A stretch of DNA of 64,000 nucleotides from Pandoraea sputorum (GCF_000814845.2 NZ_CP010431.2:5084001-5148000); one strand, 5' to 3'; shown: positions 10,285 to 22,493, numbered from the stretch's first letter. Numbers and translations: made by a program. The notes: generated by a model from the sequence alone, not told the origin.

Positions 10285-10576
10285 GCGTTTCGCCCATTTT
10301 TCAGAGGGAATTTGGTAGACAGAACAATGACTTAGCTCACTTTCCTAAAGTTGGAAAACGGAATTTTGTCAGGAAAATTAAAGACATAAGTGCGATAGTG
10401 AAAGTGGAACCTCATATTTTGAGCATCACTTCGCGCGAGGCCCGTCGGCACTGTCGATACGGCGTAGTGCGCGCTCACGCCGTGCCGACACCATGGAAAA
10501 CCGGCCGGCACGCACTTACACGAGAGGGAATCGATGCAGGAGGCAGGGGGTCTTTCGGGGAATTCTTGCGGATGCT
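10285..10576. other. Intergenic region between mraZ promoter and coq7
   Basis: No convincing gene is seen. The part from about 10300 to 10430 is clearly richer in A and T than the surroundings. A GTCGGCAC/GTGCCGAC inverted repeat (10444-10451 and 10482-10489), with an overlapping CGGCGT/ACGCCG pair, lies downstream of coq7 and could be its 3' hairpin, but no U-tract follows it. A weak 105-codon plus-strand reading frame here has no homology I recognise and would be antisense to the mraZ promoter. Confidence 0.4.
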
Positions 10577-11224
10577 CTATATATAGTAGGCCGTCGTCGT
10601 CATGACCTTTGCCGCCGCGCGCATGACACGCTGGACCGGCGCAGGCAACTCAATGCCGCCAGCGTCACGCGCGGCCTGCCCGTGTTCGATCTCGTCCAGA
10701 CGCATCTGATCGACGATGGCCCGCGAGCGCAGGTCATGCGCTGGCAAGTCATTGAGATGGCTATCCAGATGATGCTCGACCTGACGCTCAGTCTCGGACA
10801 TGAAGCCGAGACTCACCTTGTCGCCGAACTTCCCGGCGACGAAACCGATGGTAAAAGCGCCCGCGTACCACAACGGATTGAGCAGACTGGGGCGCGAGCC
10901 GAGCTCCGAGAGACGGTGCGCCGTCCACGCGAGGTGGTCCTCTTCTTCCTTGCCCGCATGCTCGAACGCCGAGCGCAACTCCGGGCGCTTCGTCGCCAGC
11001 TTCTGCGCCTGATACAGCGCTTGCGCACAAACCTCACCGACGTGATTCACGCGCATGAGGCCGGCAACGTGACGCCGCTCTTGGGATGTCAACGCGTCGT
11101 CGCCTACGGGGGCATCGTTATTGTCGGATTGGACTGCGGCGGGAGTCGGACGGGACGCTTGCGTGACACCTGCGATGGCACGCAGACCACGGTCAAGCTC
11201 GGAGATCAGACTGTCGGAGAACAT
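10577..11224 (-). CDS. coq7: Ubiquinone biosynthesis hydroxylase COQ7 (demethoxyubiquinone monooxygenase)
   Basis: A 215-residue di-iron carboxylate hydroxylase of ubiquinone synthesis. Iron-ligand motifs are visible as [24 protein letters not shown] and DEIEHGQAA. It hydroxylates the quinone ring late in the pathway and is peripherally bound to the inner membrane. It appears monocistronic, between the mraZ promoter region and the porin gene. The stop codon lies in a TCTATATATAG stretch. Length fits the bacterial family. Confidence 0.93.
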   Translation of the reverse strand: MFSDSLISELDRGLRAIAGVTQASRPTPAAVQSDNNDAPVGDDALTSQERRHVAGLMRVNHVGEVCAQALYQAQKLATKRPELRSAFEHAGKEEEDHLAWTAHRLSELGSRPSLLNPLWYAGAFTIGFVAGKFGDKVSLGFMSETERQVEHHLDSHLNDLPAHDLRSRAIVDQMRLDEIEHGQAARDAGGIELPAPVQRVMRAAAKVMTTTAYYI

Positions 11225-11425
11225 CGTACTTTCAACTCACTCAAATCTTTCACAATGCGGAACGCAGGACGATTCTTTCACGTCTGCGGCCAATGATACG
11301 CCCCTTTATCCGGCGCGCCTTGCGCGGGCGCAAACGCGCGAAATCCCCGCCAGATGCCGGTTTCCACGATGTTGCGTAAACGAAACAAAACCCGCCGCGA
11401 ACCCGCGTAAAACCGGCCTTTTCCT
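11225..11425. other. Intergenic region between coq7 and the porin promoter
   Basis: Divergent spacer between coq7 (minus) and the porin (plus). It must hold the coq7 promoter, but no strong -35/-10 pair was recognised. No ORF or repeat of note. Confidence 0.3.
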
Positions 11426-11453
11426 TTGCCGCCTAAAGTGAATTTGTTACATT
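11426..11453 (+). promoter_or_regulatory. Candidate porin promoter
   Basis: TTGCCG (11426-11431) and TACATT (11448-11453) are separated by 16 nt and lie about 90 nt upstream of the porin ATG. The intervening leader is AT-rich compared with the genome, as is common for strongly expressed outer-membrane protein genes. No start-site data exist here, so this is a pattern match only. Confidence 0.45.
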
Positions 11454-11542
11454 ACGTCCAACTTCTCGCGAAGTTGATTAGCAAGGACGTTATCACTAGT
11501 GACCTTGTTAAACAAATCTCACAATCCTTTGGAGATCACTCA

Positions 11543-12700
11543 ATGAAAAAGTCGCTTCTCGCTCTGGGTGTGCTCGGCGCATTCGCTGGCGCTGCTCACG
11601 CTCAAAGCAGCGTGACCCTGTACGGTATCATCGACGCTGGCCTGCAATACGTCAGCAAGACTGGTGGCAACCTGGCTGGCACGGGTCAGACCAACCACAA
11701 CTTCCAGTTCGCTAACGGCAACCTGCAAGGTTCGCGTTGGGGCCTGAAGGGTGCTGAGGACCTCGGCGGCGGCCTGAAGGCGATCTTCGTCTTGGAAAAC
11801 GGCTTCAACCTGGGTTCGGGCACGCTGGGCCAGAACGGCCGTATGTTCGGTCGTCAAGCCTACGTTGGTCTGAGCAGCGCAACGGCTGGTACGTTCACCA
11901 TCGGTCGTCAGTACGACTCCGTGGTTGACTTCGTCGGCCCGTACGCTTCGGGTAGCCAATGGTCGACGTTCGCGGGCGCTCACCCGTTCGACAACGACAA
12001 CCTGAACAACTCGTTCCGCGTCAACAACTCGGTCAAGTACACGACGGTCAACTACAACGGCTTCAGCGCCGGCGGTATGTATGGCTTCTCGAACTCGGCT
12101 AACAACGGTTCGACGGGTACGGGCTTCGCCAACAACCGTGCTTACTCGTTCGGTCTGGGCTACGCTAACGGCCCGGTGTCGTTCGGCGCAGGTTACTTGA
12201 TGCTCAGCGCACCGGCTGCTAACTCGACCGGCGTGATCAACAACGGTGGCGATGCTACGACCCCGATGACGCTCGGCGGCCTGGTTGCCAGCGACAAGGC
12301 ATGGATCGCATCGGCAGGCGGTTCGTACGCCTTCGGTCCGGCCACGCTGGGTCTGGTCTACGCACACAGCGTGTACCAATACGTTGGTGGCGGCAGCTGG
12401 AAGTTCGACAACGCCGAACTGAACGCCAAGTACATGCTGACCCCGGCACTGCAACTGGGCGCATCGTACACGTACACGTGGTCGACGCTTAACCTGACGG
12501 GCAGCAGCGTGTCGCCGAAGTACCACCAAGTCAACCTGGGCGTCGACTACTTCCTGTCGAAGCGCACGGACACGTACCTGGTTGGTCTGTGGCAACACGC
12601 CAACAACGACGCTCCTGGCGGCGCATCGTTGAACGGCCTGGGCTTCTCGAACAGCACGAACCAATTCGCTGTTACGGCCGGTATCCGTCACAAGTTCTAA
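11543..12700 (+). CDS. Trimeric outer-membrane porin (Gram-negative porin, OmpC/Omp32-like)
   Basis: A 385-residue 16-strand-type porin. A signal peptide MKKSLLALGVLGAFAGAAHA ends at residue 20, followed by QSSVTLYGIIDAGLQYVS, the typical first strand of Burkholderiales porins. The mature protein ends in the terminal aromatic residue F (RHKF), needed for outer-membrane assembly. It forms general diffusion channels. The frame is open upstream, but the ATG at 11543 has a GGAG ribosome site 8 nt ahead and gives the signal peptide. Codon use is strongly biased (GGT, CGT, GCT, AAC) and differs from its neighbours, pointing to high expression. Confidence 0.95.
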   Translation: MKKSLLALGVLGAFAGAAHAQSSVTLYGIIDAGLQYVSKTGGNLAGTGQTNHNFQFANGNLQGSRWGLKGAEDLGGGLKAIFVLENGFNLGSGTLGQNGRMFGRQAYVGLSSATAGTFTIGRQYDSVVDFVGPYASGSQWSTFAGAHPFDNDNLNNSFRVNNSVKYTTVNYNGFSAGGMYGFSNSANNGSTGTGFANNRAYSFGLGYANGPVSFGAGYLMLSAPAANSTGVINNGGDATTPMTLGGLVASDKAWIASAGGSYAFGPATLGLVYAHSVYQYVGGGSWKFDNAELNAKYMLTPALQLGASYTYTWSTLNLTGSSVSPKYHQVNLGVDYFLSKRTDTYLVGLWQHANNDAPGGASLNGLGFSNSTNQFAVTAGIRHKF

Positions 12701-12731
12701 GCTGACAGTTTCTGTCACTTAGGCTTTGGCG

Positions 12732-12759
12732 AAAGGGCACCTTCGGGTGCCCTTTTTTT
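12732..12759 (+). terminator. Porin intrinsic terminator
   Basis: A 10-bp perfect stem AAAGGGCACC/GGTGCCCTTT around a TTCG tetraloop, ending in a run of seven T, located 31 bp after the porin stop. Textbook rho-independent terminator. Confidence 0.93.
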
Positions 12760-12824
12760 ATGCGTCAGGGGCACGGAGTTTCCGCCCTTCGGTGCAATCG
12801 CCTGGGCCCCGTAACCGCCCTATC

Positions 12825-12872
12825 TTGACCCAGCGATTATTTCAAACCTAAAATTTCCATACTGTAAATTTT
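12825..12872 (+). promoter_or_regulatory. marR promoter with overlapping palindromic operator
   Basis: A -35 TTGACC (12825-12830) and -10 TAAAAT (12849-12854) are separated by 18 nt. The -10 overlaps the left arm of a perfect inverted repeat, AAAATTT (12850-12856) and AAATTTT (12866-12872), with a 9-nt spacer. MarR proteins commonly bind such palindromes over their own promoters, so autoregulation is inferred. The predicted leader is about 24 nt with no clear ribosome site. Confidence 0.55.
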
Positions 12873-12884
12873 CCGCCATCGACC

Positions 12885-13364
12885 ATGAGCCTCGCCGACT
12901 CCGATTCTCTCGATCTCGAAACGCGAGCCCACGATCGCGAGCACGACGCGCTGCGACTTTGGCTGCGGCTACTCACTTGTGCCAACCTGATCGAGACGGA
13001 CATCCGCTCACGCCTGCGTCAGGAGTTTGACTGCACGCTTCCGCGCTTCGATTTGCTTGCGCAACTCGATCGCCACCCGGAAGGATTGAAGATGGGGGAG
13101 CTCAGTAAGCGGATGATGGTGACTGGCGGAAACGTAACCGGCATCACCGATCAGTTGGAGAAAGAAGGCTGGGTGACGCGCGAGACCGTCGTCAACGACC
13201 GCCGCGCGTTTCTGATCAAACTGACGGCGCGCGGAAAGAAGGCGTTTTCCAATATGGCCCGCGCTCACGAGCAATGGATCGAGCAACGCCTTGGCGCGTT
13301 GCCGGAAGATCAGCGGCAGCAACTTTATCTGCTGCTGGGGGATTTGAAGTCGGTCATTTCTTAG
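12885..13364 (+). CDS. MarR-family transcriptional regulator
   Basis: A 159-residue winged-helix protein. The DNA-binding part covers about residues 60-115 and includes the helix-turn-helix KMGELSKRMMVTGGNVTGIT and the wing segment DRRAFLIKLTARGK. Terminal helices form the dimer interface in this family. The ligand and target genes cannot be told from the sequence; no effector gene lies in the same transcription unit. It probably controls itself through the palindrome just upstream, and more distant targets are possible. Confidence 0.88.
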   Translation: MSLADSDSLDLETRAHDREHDALRLWLRLLTCANLIETDIRSRLRQEFDCTLPRFDLLAQLDRHPEGLKMGELSKRMMVTGGNVTGITDQLEKEGWVTRETVVNDRRAFLIKLTARGKKAFSNMARAHEQWIEQRLGALPEDQRQQLYLLLGDLKSVIS

Positions 13365-13401
13365 CGATAGCCAAGTCCCACGAGCGCGGTTCGTGCGCAG
13401 A

Positions 13402-14535
13402 TCACCGCACAGCCTGCATCGGCGCGTCCAGTAGCGCTCGGGCAGCGGCAGCCGCCGGTGTACTGTCCAATGCGGCGAGCGTCGCATTTCGCTCAGCTTC
13501 CGGCCGTTTTGACATGGCTTTGACCGCCGCATAGAACCTCGGCAGGTCGTCGTGCTCCTGCGCTAGCAGCGCCATAAACGCTGGCACCCACTGGTTATAG
13601 GTCGCGAACGACCCGATCTTGGCGTTGTTCAGGTCCGTGGCAAACCACAGATCGAAGCCTTTGTAGCCACCCCAGGACGTCTTCAGTGCGTCGTAATCCG
13701 CACGCATGCGATCGAACAGGACGTCCTTGTTCGCCACCTTTTTCGCGTCCGTTTCCGAGCTGTCATACACGGCTTCGAGACGTTTGCGATAGCCATCAAC
13801 CAATTTGCGGAACTGGCGACGATGCGCATCGTAGCGGTCGTACTCCATCGCCGCGTCGGGGTGCGCGGCGAGCCAGCGCCGAACACCCACCGTCTCGACT
13901 GTCACGGCGAAGGACTCGTTAAACGCTGTGTCTCCCCGAACGAACAGAATCTGATGCGCGAGCTCGTGGAAGATCATGCGCGCAACTTCCGCCCGCGGGA
14001 GGTAAATGAAGGTGTTGAGCAGTGGATCGTCGAAATAGCCTAGCGTCGAATAGGCCGGGATTCCCGCGACGAAAGTCTCCCATCCATCCCGGTGGAGTTC
14101 GGCCGCATATGCTTCCGCGGACTCACGCGAGTAATAACCACGGTACTCGACGCAACCGACGACCAACAGGCACGACTCGTGCAGCTTCAGGGACAGAGCC
14201 GGGGCAGCGAAAACGTTGTACACAACGTATGGCCGCTTGAGATCGGCATAGCTGCGATAGCTGCCGTTATCCGGTTCGCCGAGTGCCGAGACAGCGTAGC
14301 TGCGAATTTGCTCTGCCTCGATCAGCCGTGTGCGCAAACGCGGATCGATAGACGGGTCCGCCAGCAGATCACTTACTGGCTGCGCTTCGTGCAAGACCGT
14401 GAAGTGGCCGTTGATCGACTGCGCGTAGTAGCCGAACTGCGAGCAGCCAGTAAGCCCAATCGCAAGGGCTATCGTCACGGCGAGTCCCGCGCCCCTGGGT
14501 GTCCGCCGCAAGAGCGTCGCAAGCAAGTTCGCCAT
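13402..14535 (-). CDS. Predicted lipoprotein zinc aminopeptidase (COG4324 family)
   Basis: A 377-residue protein with a lipoprotein signal peptide whose lipobox LTGC places the modified Cys at about residue 31. A zinc-metallopeptidase HExxH motif occurs as MIFHELAHQILF (about residues 187-198), and the family-typical FNESFAVTVETVG follows. It matches the uncharacterised predicted aminopeptidase family (DUF2265 type) found in many proteobacteria. It would act in the periplasm, anchored to a membrane. Substrate unknown. It lies 61 bp downstream of the molybdopterin oxidoreductase gene on the same strand and may be cotranscribed with it. Confidence 0.8.
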   Translation of the reverse strand: MANLLATLLRRTPRGAGLAVTIALAIGLTGCSQFGYYAQSINGHFTVLHEAQPVSDLLADPSIDPRLRTRLIEAEQIRSYAVSALGEPDNGSYRSYADLKRPYVVYNVFAAPALSLKLHESCLLVVGCVEYRGYYSRESAEAYAAELHRDGWETFVAGIPAYSTLGYFDDPLLNTFIYLPRAEVARMIFHELAHQILFVRGDTAFNESFAVTVETVGVRRWLAAHPDAAMEYDRYDAHRRQFRKLVDGYRKRLEAVYDSSETDAKKVANKDVLFDRMRADYDALKTSWGGYKGFDLWFATDLNNAKIGSFATYNQWVPAFMALLAQEHDDLPRFYAAVKAMSKRPEAERNATLAALDSTPAAAAARALLDAPMQAVR

Positions 14536-14596
14536 TGCAAGACTCCTGGGTGTTGATTCGGAACGGGCTTGGAACGGGCTTGGAACGTCCCCGCCG

Positions 14597-16672
14597 TCAG
14601 ACCGGCGCTACGTCGACCAGGCAATCGTAAAACGTCGGTGCCCGGCCAAGATCGGTGAGTTGCTGGCTGGTGACTTCGTTGGCGTTCTTTCCGTCCGGCG
14701 CGAGCTTCTTCCACCAGATCGAAAGTCCGACGACAACGCCCTCCCGCGCTTTCTCCGTGACCCGGGCCTTGGCGTTAAGCGTGCCCCGGTCATTAAAAAT
14801 ACGCACGCTCGCACCATCCGAAATGCCGCGTGGCGCCGCGTCTTCCGGATGAATATCCAACGTGGGTTCTCCGACCGTAGCCCGAAGACTATCGACGTTA
14901 ACGAAACTGGAATTCAGGAAGTTGCGTGCCGGGGGTGAAATCATGGCCAGCGGGTAGCGCTCAGCCAATCCCGGATTACTGGCGACCGACTCGTACGGCG
15001 GCACCCAATCCGGTAGCGGATCGAATCCTTCTTCGCGCATACGCTCGGAGTAGAACTCGCATTTGCCGGACGGCGTATAAAACTGACCGTTCGCAAAGGG
15101 CGCCTCAGGCAGATCGTAGCGAATCCACCCGTCACGTTTGAGCGTCTCCCAGTCACTGCCAGCCATGCGAGCATCGTTCCAGCGGATCGATTGCTCTGCC
15201 AGTTGGTCGTCGGTGTCAGAAAAGCACGGCTCCTGCCATCCCATCCGCTTAGCCAGCAGACGGAAAATCTCCGAGTTCGGCTTCGACTCACCGAGTGGCG
15301 CGATGGCCGGGTTGTTCGCTAGCAGATACGTATGACCGTAGGCCTTGTGAATGTCCAGATGCTCCAGCTGCGTCGTCGCTGGCAACACGAAGTCCGCGTA
15401 GTCTGCCGTGTCCGTCTGGAAGTGCTCGAGTACGACAGTGAAGAGATCTTCACGACCGAAGCCAGCCGCGACCTTGCTCGACTCAGGCGCAACGGCCACC
15501 GGGTTGCTGTTGTAAACCACCAGCGCCTCGATCTTCGGGCCGAAAACGTCGTCGCCCGGATGACACAACGCGTCACCAATGGCACTCATATTGACGATGC
15601 GCGCCGGTTTATCCTGGCGCGCCCGTAGATCGGGGCGGGCCTGCGCCGCCGCGTCCACCGGCGCATAGCCGGAGGTCGACATAAGCAGCCCGCCAGCCGG
15701 GTCTCGCCAAGCACCGATCAGCGCCGGGAGACATGCCACTGCACGGGTTGCCTGGCCACCGCCCCTCGCGCGCTGCATGCCGTAGTTAAGACGAATGGCG
15801 GCAGGCTTCGCACTGGCGTACTCACGAGCCAGCGTCGTCACCGTTTCTTCGGGAATGCCGCAAATCTCTGCGACCCGCGCCGGGGTATAGCGACGAACGC
15901 GGTCTTTTAGCTCGCTGTAACCGACCGTGTGACGTGCGATGTACTCGTGATCGACCAGATCCTCCGCGATCAGCACGTGCATCATGCCCAGCGCCAATGC
16001 AGCATCGGTGCCCGGCAGCAGTGCGATGTGCTGATGGCACTTCTCTGCAGTGAGGGATCGGTAGGGATCGATGGCAATCAGCTTGGCACCCCGTCGCTTG
16101 GCTTCCTGCGCAATGGCCCAGAAGTGCACGCTCGACGTGATGGGATTGCTCCCCCAGATGAGGATGAGCTTGCTGTCGACGAAATGCTCGACATGCATGC
16201 CAACGCCAGCGCCATACGTATATCGAAGCCCTGCGGCCCCCGCGCTCGCGCAAATAGTACGATCGAGATCGGATGCTCCGATCTTATTGAAGAATCGTGC
16301 GGCCATCGACTCACCCTGCACGAAGCCCATCGTGCCGGCGTAGCTGTAGGGCAGGATCGCTTCGGGTTCTCGGGCCGCAATGGCGCCAAGGCGGGTGGCG
16401 ATCTCATCGAGCGCTTCGTCCCAGCTCACCCGCACGAACTCGCCGCTGCCCTTCGGCCCAACGCGCTTGAGCGGGTGCAGCAGACGATCCGGGTGATAAG
16501 TTCGTTCAGTGTAGCGAGAGACTTTCGTGCACAGGACGCCCTTGGTCGTCGGATGGTCCGCATCTCCCTGGACCTTGATCGCGACGCCGTTCTCCACCGT
16601 CACGTGCAGCGCGCACGTATCGGGGCAGTCATGCGGGCATGCGGCCCGAACGACGTGGGTATTGGTCGTCAT
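14597..16672 (-). CDS. Molybdopterin-dependent oxidoreductase with N-terminal Fe-S motif
   Basis: A 691-residue member of the DMSO reductase superfamily. The N-terminal Cys motif CPHDCPDTC (residues 12-20), with a fourth Cys in KGVLCTK near residue 45, should bind a [4Fe-4S] cluster. Molybdopterin-binding segments such as WGSNPITSSVHFW follow, and a C-terminal dinucleotide-binding domain includes the IHPEDAAPRGI segment. No Tat signal is visible, so it is probably cytoplasmic. The reading frame is open far upstream, but the ATG at 16672 has a GAGGAG ribosome site and starts right before the Fe-S motif. Substrate is unknown; partner subunits are not adjacent. Confidence 0.88.
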   Translation of the reverse strand: MTTNTHVVRAACPHDCPDTCALHVTVENGVAIKVQGDADHPTTKGVLCTKVSRYTERTYHPDRLLHPLKRVGPKGSGEFVRVSWDEALDEIATRLGAIAAREPEAILPYSYAGTMGFVQGESMAARFFNKIGASDLDRTICASAGAAGLRYTYGAGVGMHVEHFVDSKLILIWGSNPITSSVHFWAIAQEAKRRGAKLIAIDPYRSLTAEKCHQHIALLPGTDAALALGMMHVLIAEDLVDHEYIARHTVGYSELKDRVRRYTPARVAEICGIPEETVTTLAREYASAKPAAIRLNYGMQRARGGGQATRAVACLPALIGAWRDPAGGLLMSTSGYAPVDAAAQARPDLRARQDKPARIVNMSAIGDALCHPGDDVFGPKIEALVVYNSNPVAVAPESSKVAAGFGREDLFTVVLEHFQTDTADYADFVLPATTQLEHLDIHKAYGHTYLLANNPAIAPLGESKPNSEIFRLLAKRMGWQEPCFSDTDDQLAEQSIRWNDARMAGSDWETLKRDGWIRYDLPEAPFANGQFYTPSGKCEFYSERMREEGFDPLPDWVPPYESVASNPGLAERYPLAMISPPARNFLNSSFVNVDSLRATVGEPTLDIHPEDAAPRGISDGASVRIFNDRGTLNAKARVTEKAREGVVVGLSIWWKKLAPDGKNANEVTSQQLTDLGRAPTFYDCLVDVAPV

Positions 16673-16886
16673 TAAACTACTCCTCTCTCTACCAAAACTC
16701 TGCGCTCGGGGACATCGGCGCGCTGGCGATATTGTATTACGTTCGCCTGCGGGCTGCCCCGCCACACGGGCATTTCCGACTTTTTTCGGGCGGGTCCGAC
16801 GGCTCGTTCGGACATTTCCGAGCGAGGTGCCAGACCTGCCCATTAGGGGTAAGATGAGCCATTGCGCTCCGCAGGAAACCCCCGTC

Positions 16887-18083
16887 ATGAAGCTCATTCC
16901 AGAAATCGACGCCGCTCGCGGCGAAATCCAGACCATCCGACGTGACATCCACGCGCACCCCGAACTGTGCTTCGAAGAGAAACGCACCTCCGACGTCGTT
17001 GCCGACACACTGACCCAATGGGGCATCCCGATCCATCGGGGCCTCGGCAAGACCGGTCTCGTCGGCATCATAAAAAACGGCAGCAGCGACCGTGCGATCG
17101 GTCTGCGCGCCGACATGGACGCTCTCCCGATTCACGAAGCTAATACCTTCGAGCATGCCTCCCGGCATGAAGGTAAGATGCACGCCTGTGGGCATGACGG
17201 GCACACCGCCATGCTGCTTGCTGCAGCGCAATATCTGCAGAAGCACCGAAATTTCGACGGCACGGTCTACCTCATTTTCCAGCCTGCGGAAGAAGGTGGT
17301 GGCGGTGCCCGGGAGATGATCAAGGACGGGCTGTTCGAACGGTTCCCGATGCAAGCGGTGTTCGGTATGCATAACTGGCCGGGCGTACCGACGGGCACGT
17401 TCGCCGTCACGCCCGGGCCGATGATGGCATCGAGCAACGAATTCAAGATTTCGATTCGCGGCAAGGGTACCCATGCGGGTATTCCGAACGCAGGGATCGA
17501 TCCAGTGATTGCTGCCGTCCAGGTCGCTCAAGCGCTGCAGAGCATCATTACCCGCAATAAGCGTCCGATTGACGCAGCAGTGCTCTCAATCACGCAAATC
17601 CACGCTGGCGATACGACGAATGTTGTCCCCGATCTTGCATGGCTTGGCGGTACGATTCGCACGTTTTCCATCGAGGTCCTCGATCTGATCGAGACACGGC
17701 TTCGCGAGGTTTCCGAGTTTGTGGCCAAGGGGCTCGGTTGCACGGCCGAAATCGAGTTTCACCGCAACTACCCGCCGACCATTAATGAGCCGGGCATGGC
17801 TGCGCTATGCGCCGATGTAATGCGGCAAGTGGTGGGGAACGAGAACGTCAACGACAAGGTCGAGCCCACGATGGGTGCGGAGGATTTCTCGTTCATGCTG
17901 CTTGAGAAGCCGGGTGCCTACGTTTTCATTGGGAATGGTGACGGAACGCACCGGGACAGCGGTCACGGCCTCGGTCCTTGCAACCTTCACAACGCCAGCT
18001 ATGACTTCAACGATGATCTACTGCCGCTCGGTGGCACCTATTGGGTCAAGCTGGTCGAGACGTATTTCGAGCGCAATAAGTAA
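16887..18083 (+). CDS. M20-family amidohydrolase (hippurate hydrolase / N-acyl-amino-acid deacylase type)
   Basis: A 398-residue M20D peptidase-like amidohydrolase. Metal-binding motifs are the HACGHDGH segment (about residues 100-107), the EE pair in PAEEGGGGAREM and a late His in DSGHGLG. A dimerisation/lid domain covers the middle third. The family removes acyl or benzoyl groups from amino acids (HipO, IAA-amino-acid hydrolase, ABGA hydrolase); the exact substrate is undetermined. The ATG at 16887 is chosen because it has an AGGAAA site upstream and aligns with family starts. It is divergent from the oxidoreductase gene. Confidence 0.9.
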   Translation: MKLIPEIDAARGEIQTIRRDIHAHPELCFEEKRTSDVVADTLTQWGIPIHRGLGKTGLVGIIKNGSSDRAIGLRADMDALPIHEANTFEHASRHEGKMHACGHDGHTAMLLAAAQYLQKHRNFDGTVYLIFQPAEEGGGGAREMIKDGLFERFPMQAVFGMHNWPGVPTGTFAVTPGPMMASSNEFKISIRGKGTHAGIPNAGIDPVIAAVQVAQALQSIITRNKRPIDAAVLSITQIHAGDTTNVVPDLAWLGGTIRTFSIEVLDLIETRLREVSEFVAKGLGCTAEIEFHRNYPPTINEPGMAALCADVMRQVVGNENVNDKVEPTMGAEDFSFMLLEKPGAYVFIGNGDGTHRDSGHGLGPCNLHNASYDFNDDLLPLGGTYWVKLVETYFERNK

Positions 18084-18113
18084 GTAAACGACGCTGACAT
18101 CCCAGCGCCCAAC

Positions 18114-18147
18114 AAAAAAGCCAGCAACGTGATTTGCTGGCTTTTTT
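18114..18147. terminator. Bidirectional terminator between convergent genes
   Basis: A stem of AAAAAGCCAGCAA paired with TTGCTGGCTTTTT around a short loop, with A-run and T-run on opposite sides. It can terminate both the amidohydrolase (plus) and the DUF3047 gene (minus). Confidence 0.9.
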
Positions 18148-18170
18148 GCTTTTGACGGTGCTATCAGCGG

Positions 18171-19013
18171 CTATTTTGCTGCCGTCGTCGTCGGAATACC
18201 GTCTGTGTCCATGTGGATATCACCGTACCACGCAGTGAACTTGGACTGCGTATTATCGCCGTCACTCATGATGGCGATAGCGATCAAACGGCCCGGTGGT
18301 TCGCCAAATGCCTTTTCATAATCCTTCGCAATATCCCGGGAATATGTCAGCCATTGGCCGAGGTTGCGCGTGCCGCGCTCGACGACAATCGAACGAATAC
18401 GAGCGGTGTACGGATTGGGCACGACGTCATTCACGGTGAGTTTGTCGTCACCCCACGTGTACATCAGCGTCGCGAACGGCAACTCCCTGCCGCTGACCAT
18501 TCGGGCCAGCTCACGGTGCATATGATCTTGCATGGAGAGTTTCCCTGCGTCGCCATCAAAGGCGAGCGCAATGCGCAGCGGCGCATCGTCATATCGCTTC
18601 GTACGGATGTCCGCGTTGATCGGCATTGCGTCAGTTCGCCAACGCCACCTCAGTTTCGCACCGGGATATACGGGAATATCTAGCTTTTGCGCAATGCCGG
18701 AAGCCGAACCGTCAACGGTCGCGCGAATCACTGCGATTCCTTCGCTATCCGTGGTCTGCTCGTAGTGCGTCAGACGCTTGTTGCGGGTGACAAGATATGT
18801 CTCCCAGTGCGGAGGAAGCCCTTCGGGATCGACAGCCGCGGAGAGCGGTGCGATTTCCTCACCATGTGACAAGGCCGTCGAAGTCGAAGTGTGCGCGATC
18901 GACGCGTCTTGCGACGCACATCCACCAATGCTGCCAATCGCAAAGGCCACACCAAAGCTCACCACCCCGACCTGCCACCTCGCGTAATGCTTATTTTTAT
19001 TCCGCTCGACCAC
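18171..19013 (-). CDS. DUF3047-family lipoprotein
   Basis: A 280-residue protein of the DUF3047 family. The signal region VGVVSFGVAFAIGSIGGCAS carries a lipobox, so it is probably a lipoprotein. The C-terminal two thirds contain the family-typical LRWRWRTDAMP segment and conserved LMYTWG and IAIMSDGDNT stretches. Function is unknown. The frame opens at a TTG (19049), but a GTG at 19013 has a GAGGAG ribosome site exactly 8 nt upstream and is preferred; start confidence is moderate. It converges on the amidohydrolase across a shared terminator. Confidence 0.78.
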   Translation of the reverse strand: MVERNKNKHYARWQVGVVSFGVAFAIGSIGGCASQDASIAHTSTSTALSHGEEIAPLSAAVDPEGLPPHWETYLVTRNKRLTHYEQTTDSEGIAVIRATVDGSASGIAQKLDIPVYPGAKLRWRWRTDAMPINADIRTKRYDDAPLRIALAFDGDAGKLSMQDHMHRELARMVSGRELPFATLMYTWGDDKLTVNDVVPNPYTARIRSIVVERGTRNLGQWLTYSRDIAKDYEKAFGEPPGRLIAIAIMSDGDNTQSKFTAWYGDIHMDTDGIPTTTAAK

Positions 19014-19144
19014 CCGTTTTACTCCTCGAACTTCTGACCCCGTGGCCAAATGCTAAGCGAGAAATGCACGACGATCTACCCGGAATTTCACTTCGTACTG
19101 GCATTACAACAACGCAGTAATACACAAAGCGAGCGCTACAAAGC

Positions 19145-19180
19145 AAAAACCCCTTGCTACTGTAGTAGCAAGGGGTTTTT
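19145..19180 (-). terminator. rRNA operon terminator
   Basis: A near-perfect palindrome, AAAACCCCTTGCTAC and GTAGCAAGGGGTTTT, around a 4-nt loop just past the 5S 3' end. On the minus strand it ends in a T-run, as expected for an rrn terminator; the A-run on the other side makes it bidirectional. Confidence 0.9.
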
Positions 19181-19187
19181 AAGGGGA

Positions 19188-19301
19188 GCCTGACGATTAC
19201 CTACTTTCACACGGGTATCCGCACTATCATCGGCGTGGAGTCGTTTCACGGTCCTGTTCGGGATGGGAAGGGGTGGTTCCAACTCGCTATGGTCATCAGG
19301 C
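19188..19301 (-). rRNA. rrf: 5S ribosomal RNA
   Basis: About 114 nt. The terminal helix forms from GCCTGA at the 5' end (19301) and TCAGGC at the 3' end (19188). Inner conserved segments such as CCCATCCCGAACAGG and AGTAGGTAATCGTC match bacterial 5S. It lies about 130 nt downstream of the 23S gene. Ends are estimated from the helix. Confidence 0.93.
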
Positions 19302-19431
19302 TTAACTTGTATGTTCTGCTGACCTGGGGTCAACAAAACCAATTCGGAAGAAGCGTAGTACAACAAATATTGTGGATTGTGAGTGTATCGGCACATTGCG
19401 ATACTCACACCAGGAAAAACACACTGGTTAT

Positions 19432-22309
<2,878 letters not shown>

Positions 22310-22478
22310 CTATAACGAGTGCGTCTTTCGACACATTCTTCATAGGTTGAGTATTAGCGTTGTGCCGTATTCCAAGTCATCTTTCGATCACTTAAATACT
22401 GGTTGATACAATCACAACCCGTACAATTTCCACGCGCCATCTCTAACGCGCTTCCGTTGTACTACTTCTTCTTCCAAA

Positions 22479-22493
22479 TTGTTAAAGAACATA
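22479..22493 (-). promoter_or_regulatory. Spacer boxA antitermination site
   Basis: The minus strand reads TGTTCTTTAACAATTTGG in the spacer upstream of 23S, matching the bacterial boxA antitermination element recognised by NusB/NusE. The 16S-23S spacer from 22310 to 22607 otherwise shows no gene. Confidence 0.75.

Noticed and set aside
11540..12718. 392-codon minus-strand open frame
   Set aside because: Antisense to the porin; arises from its strong codon bias.
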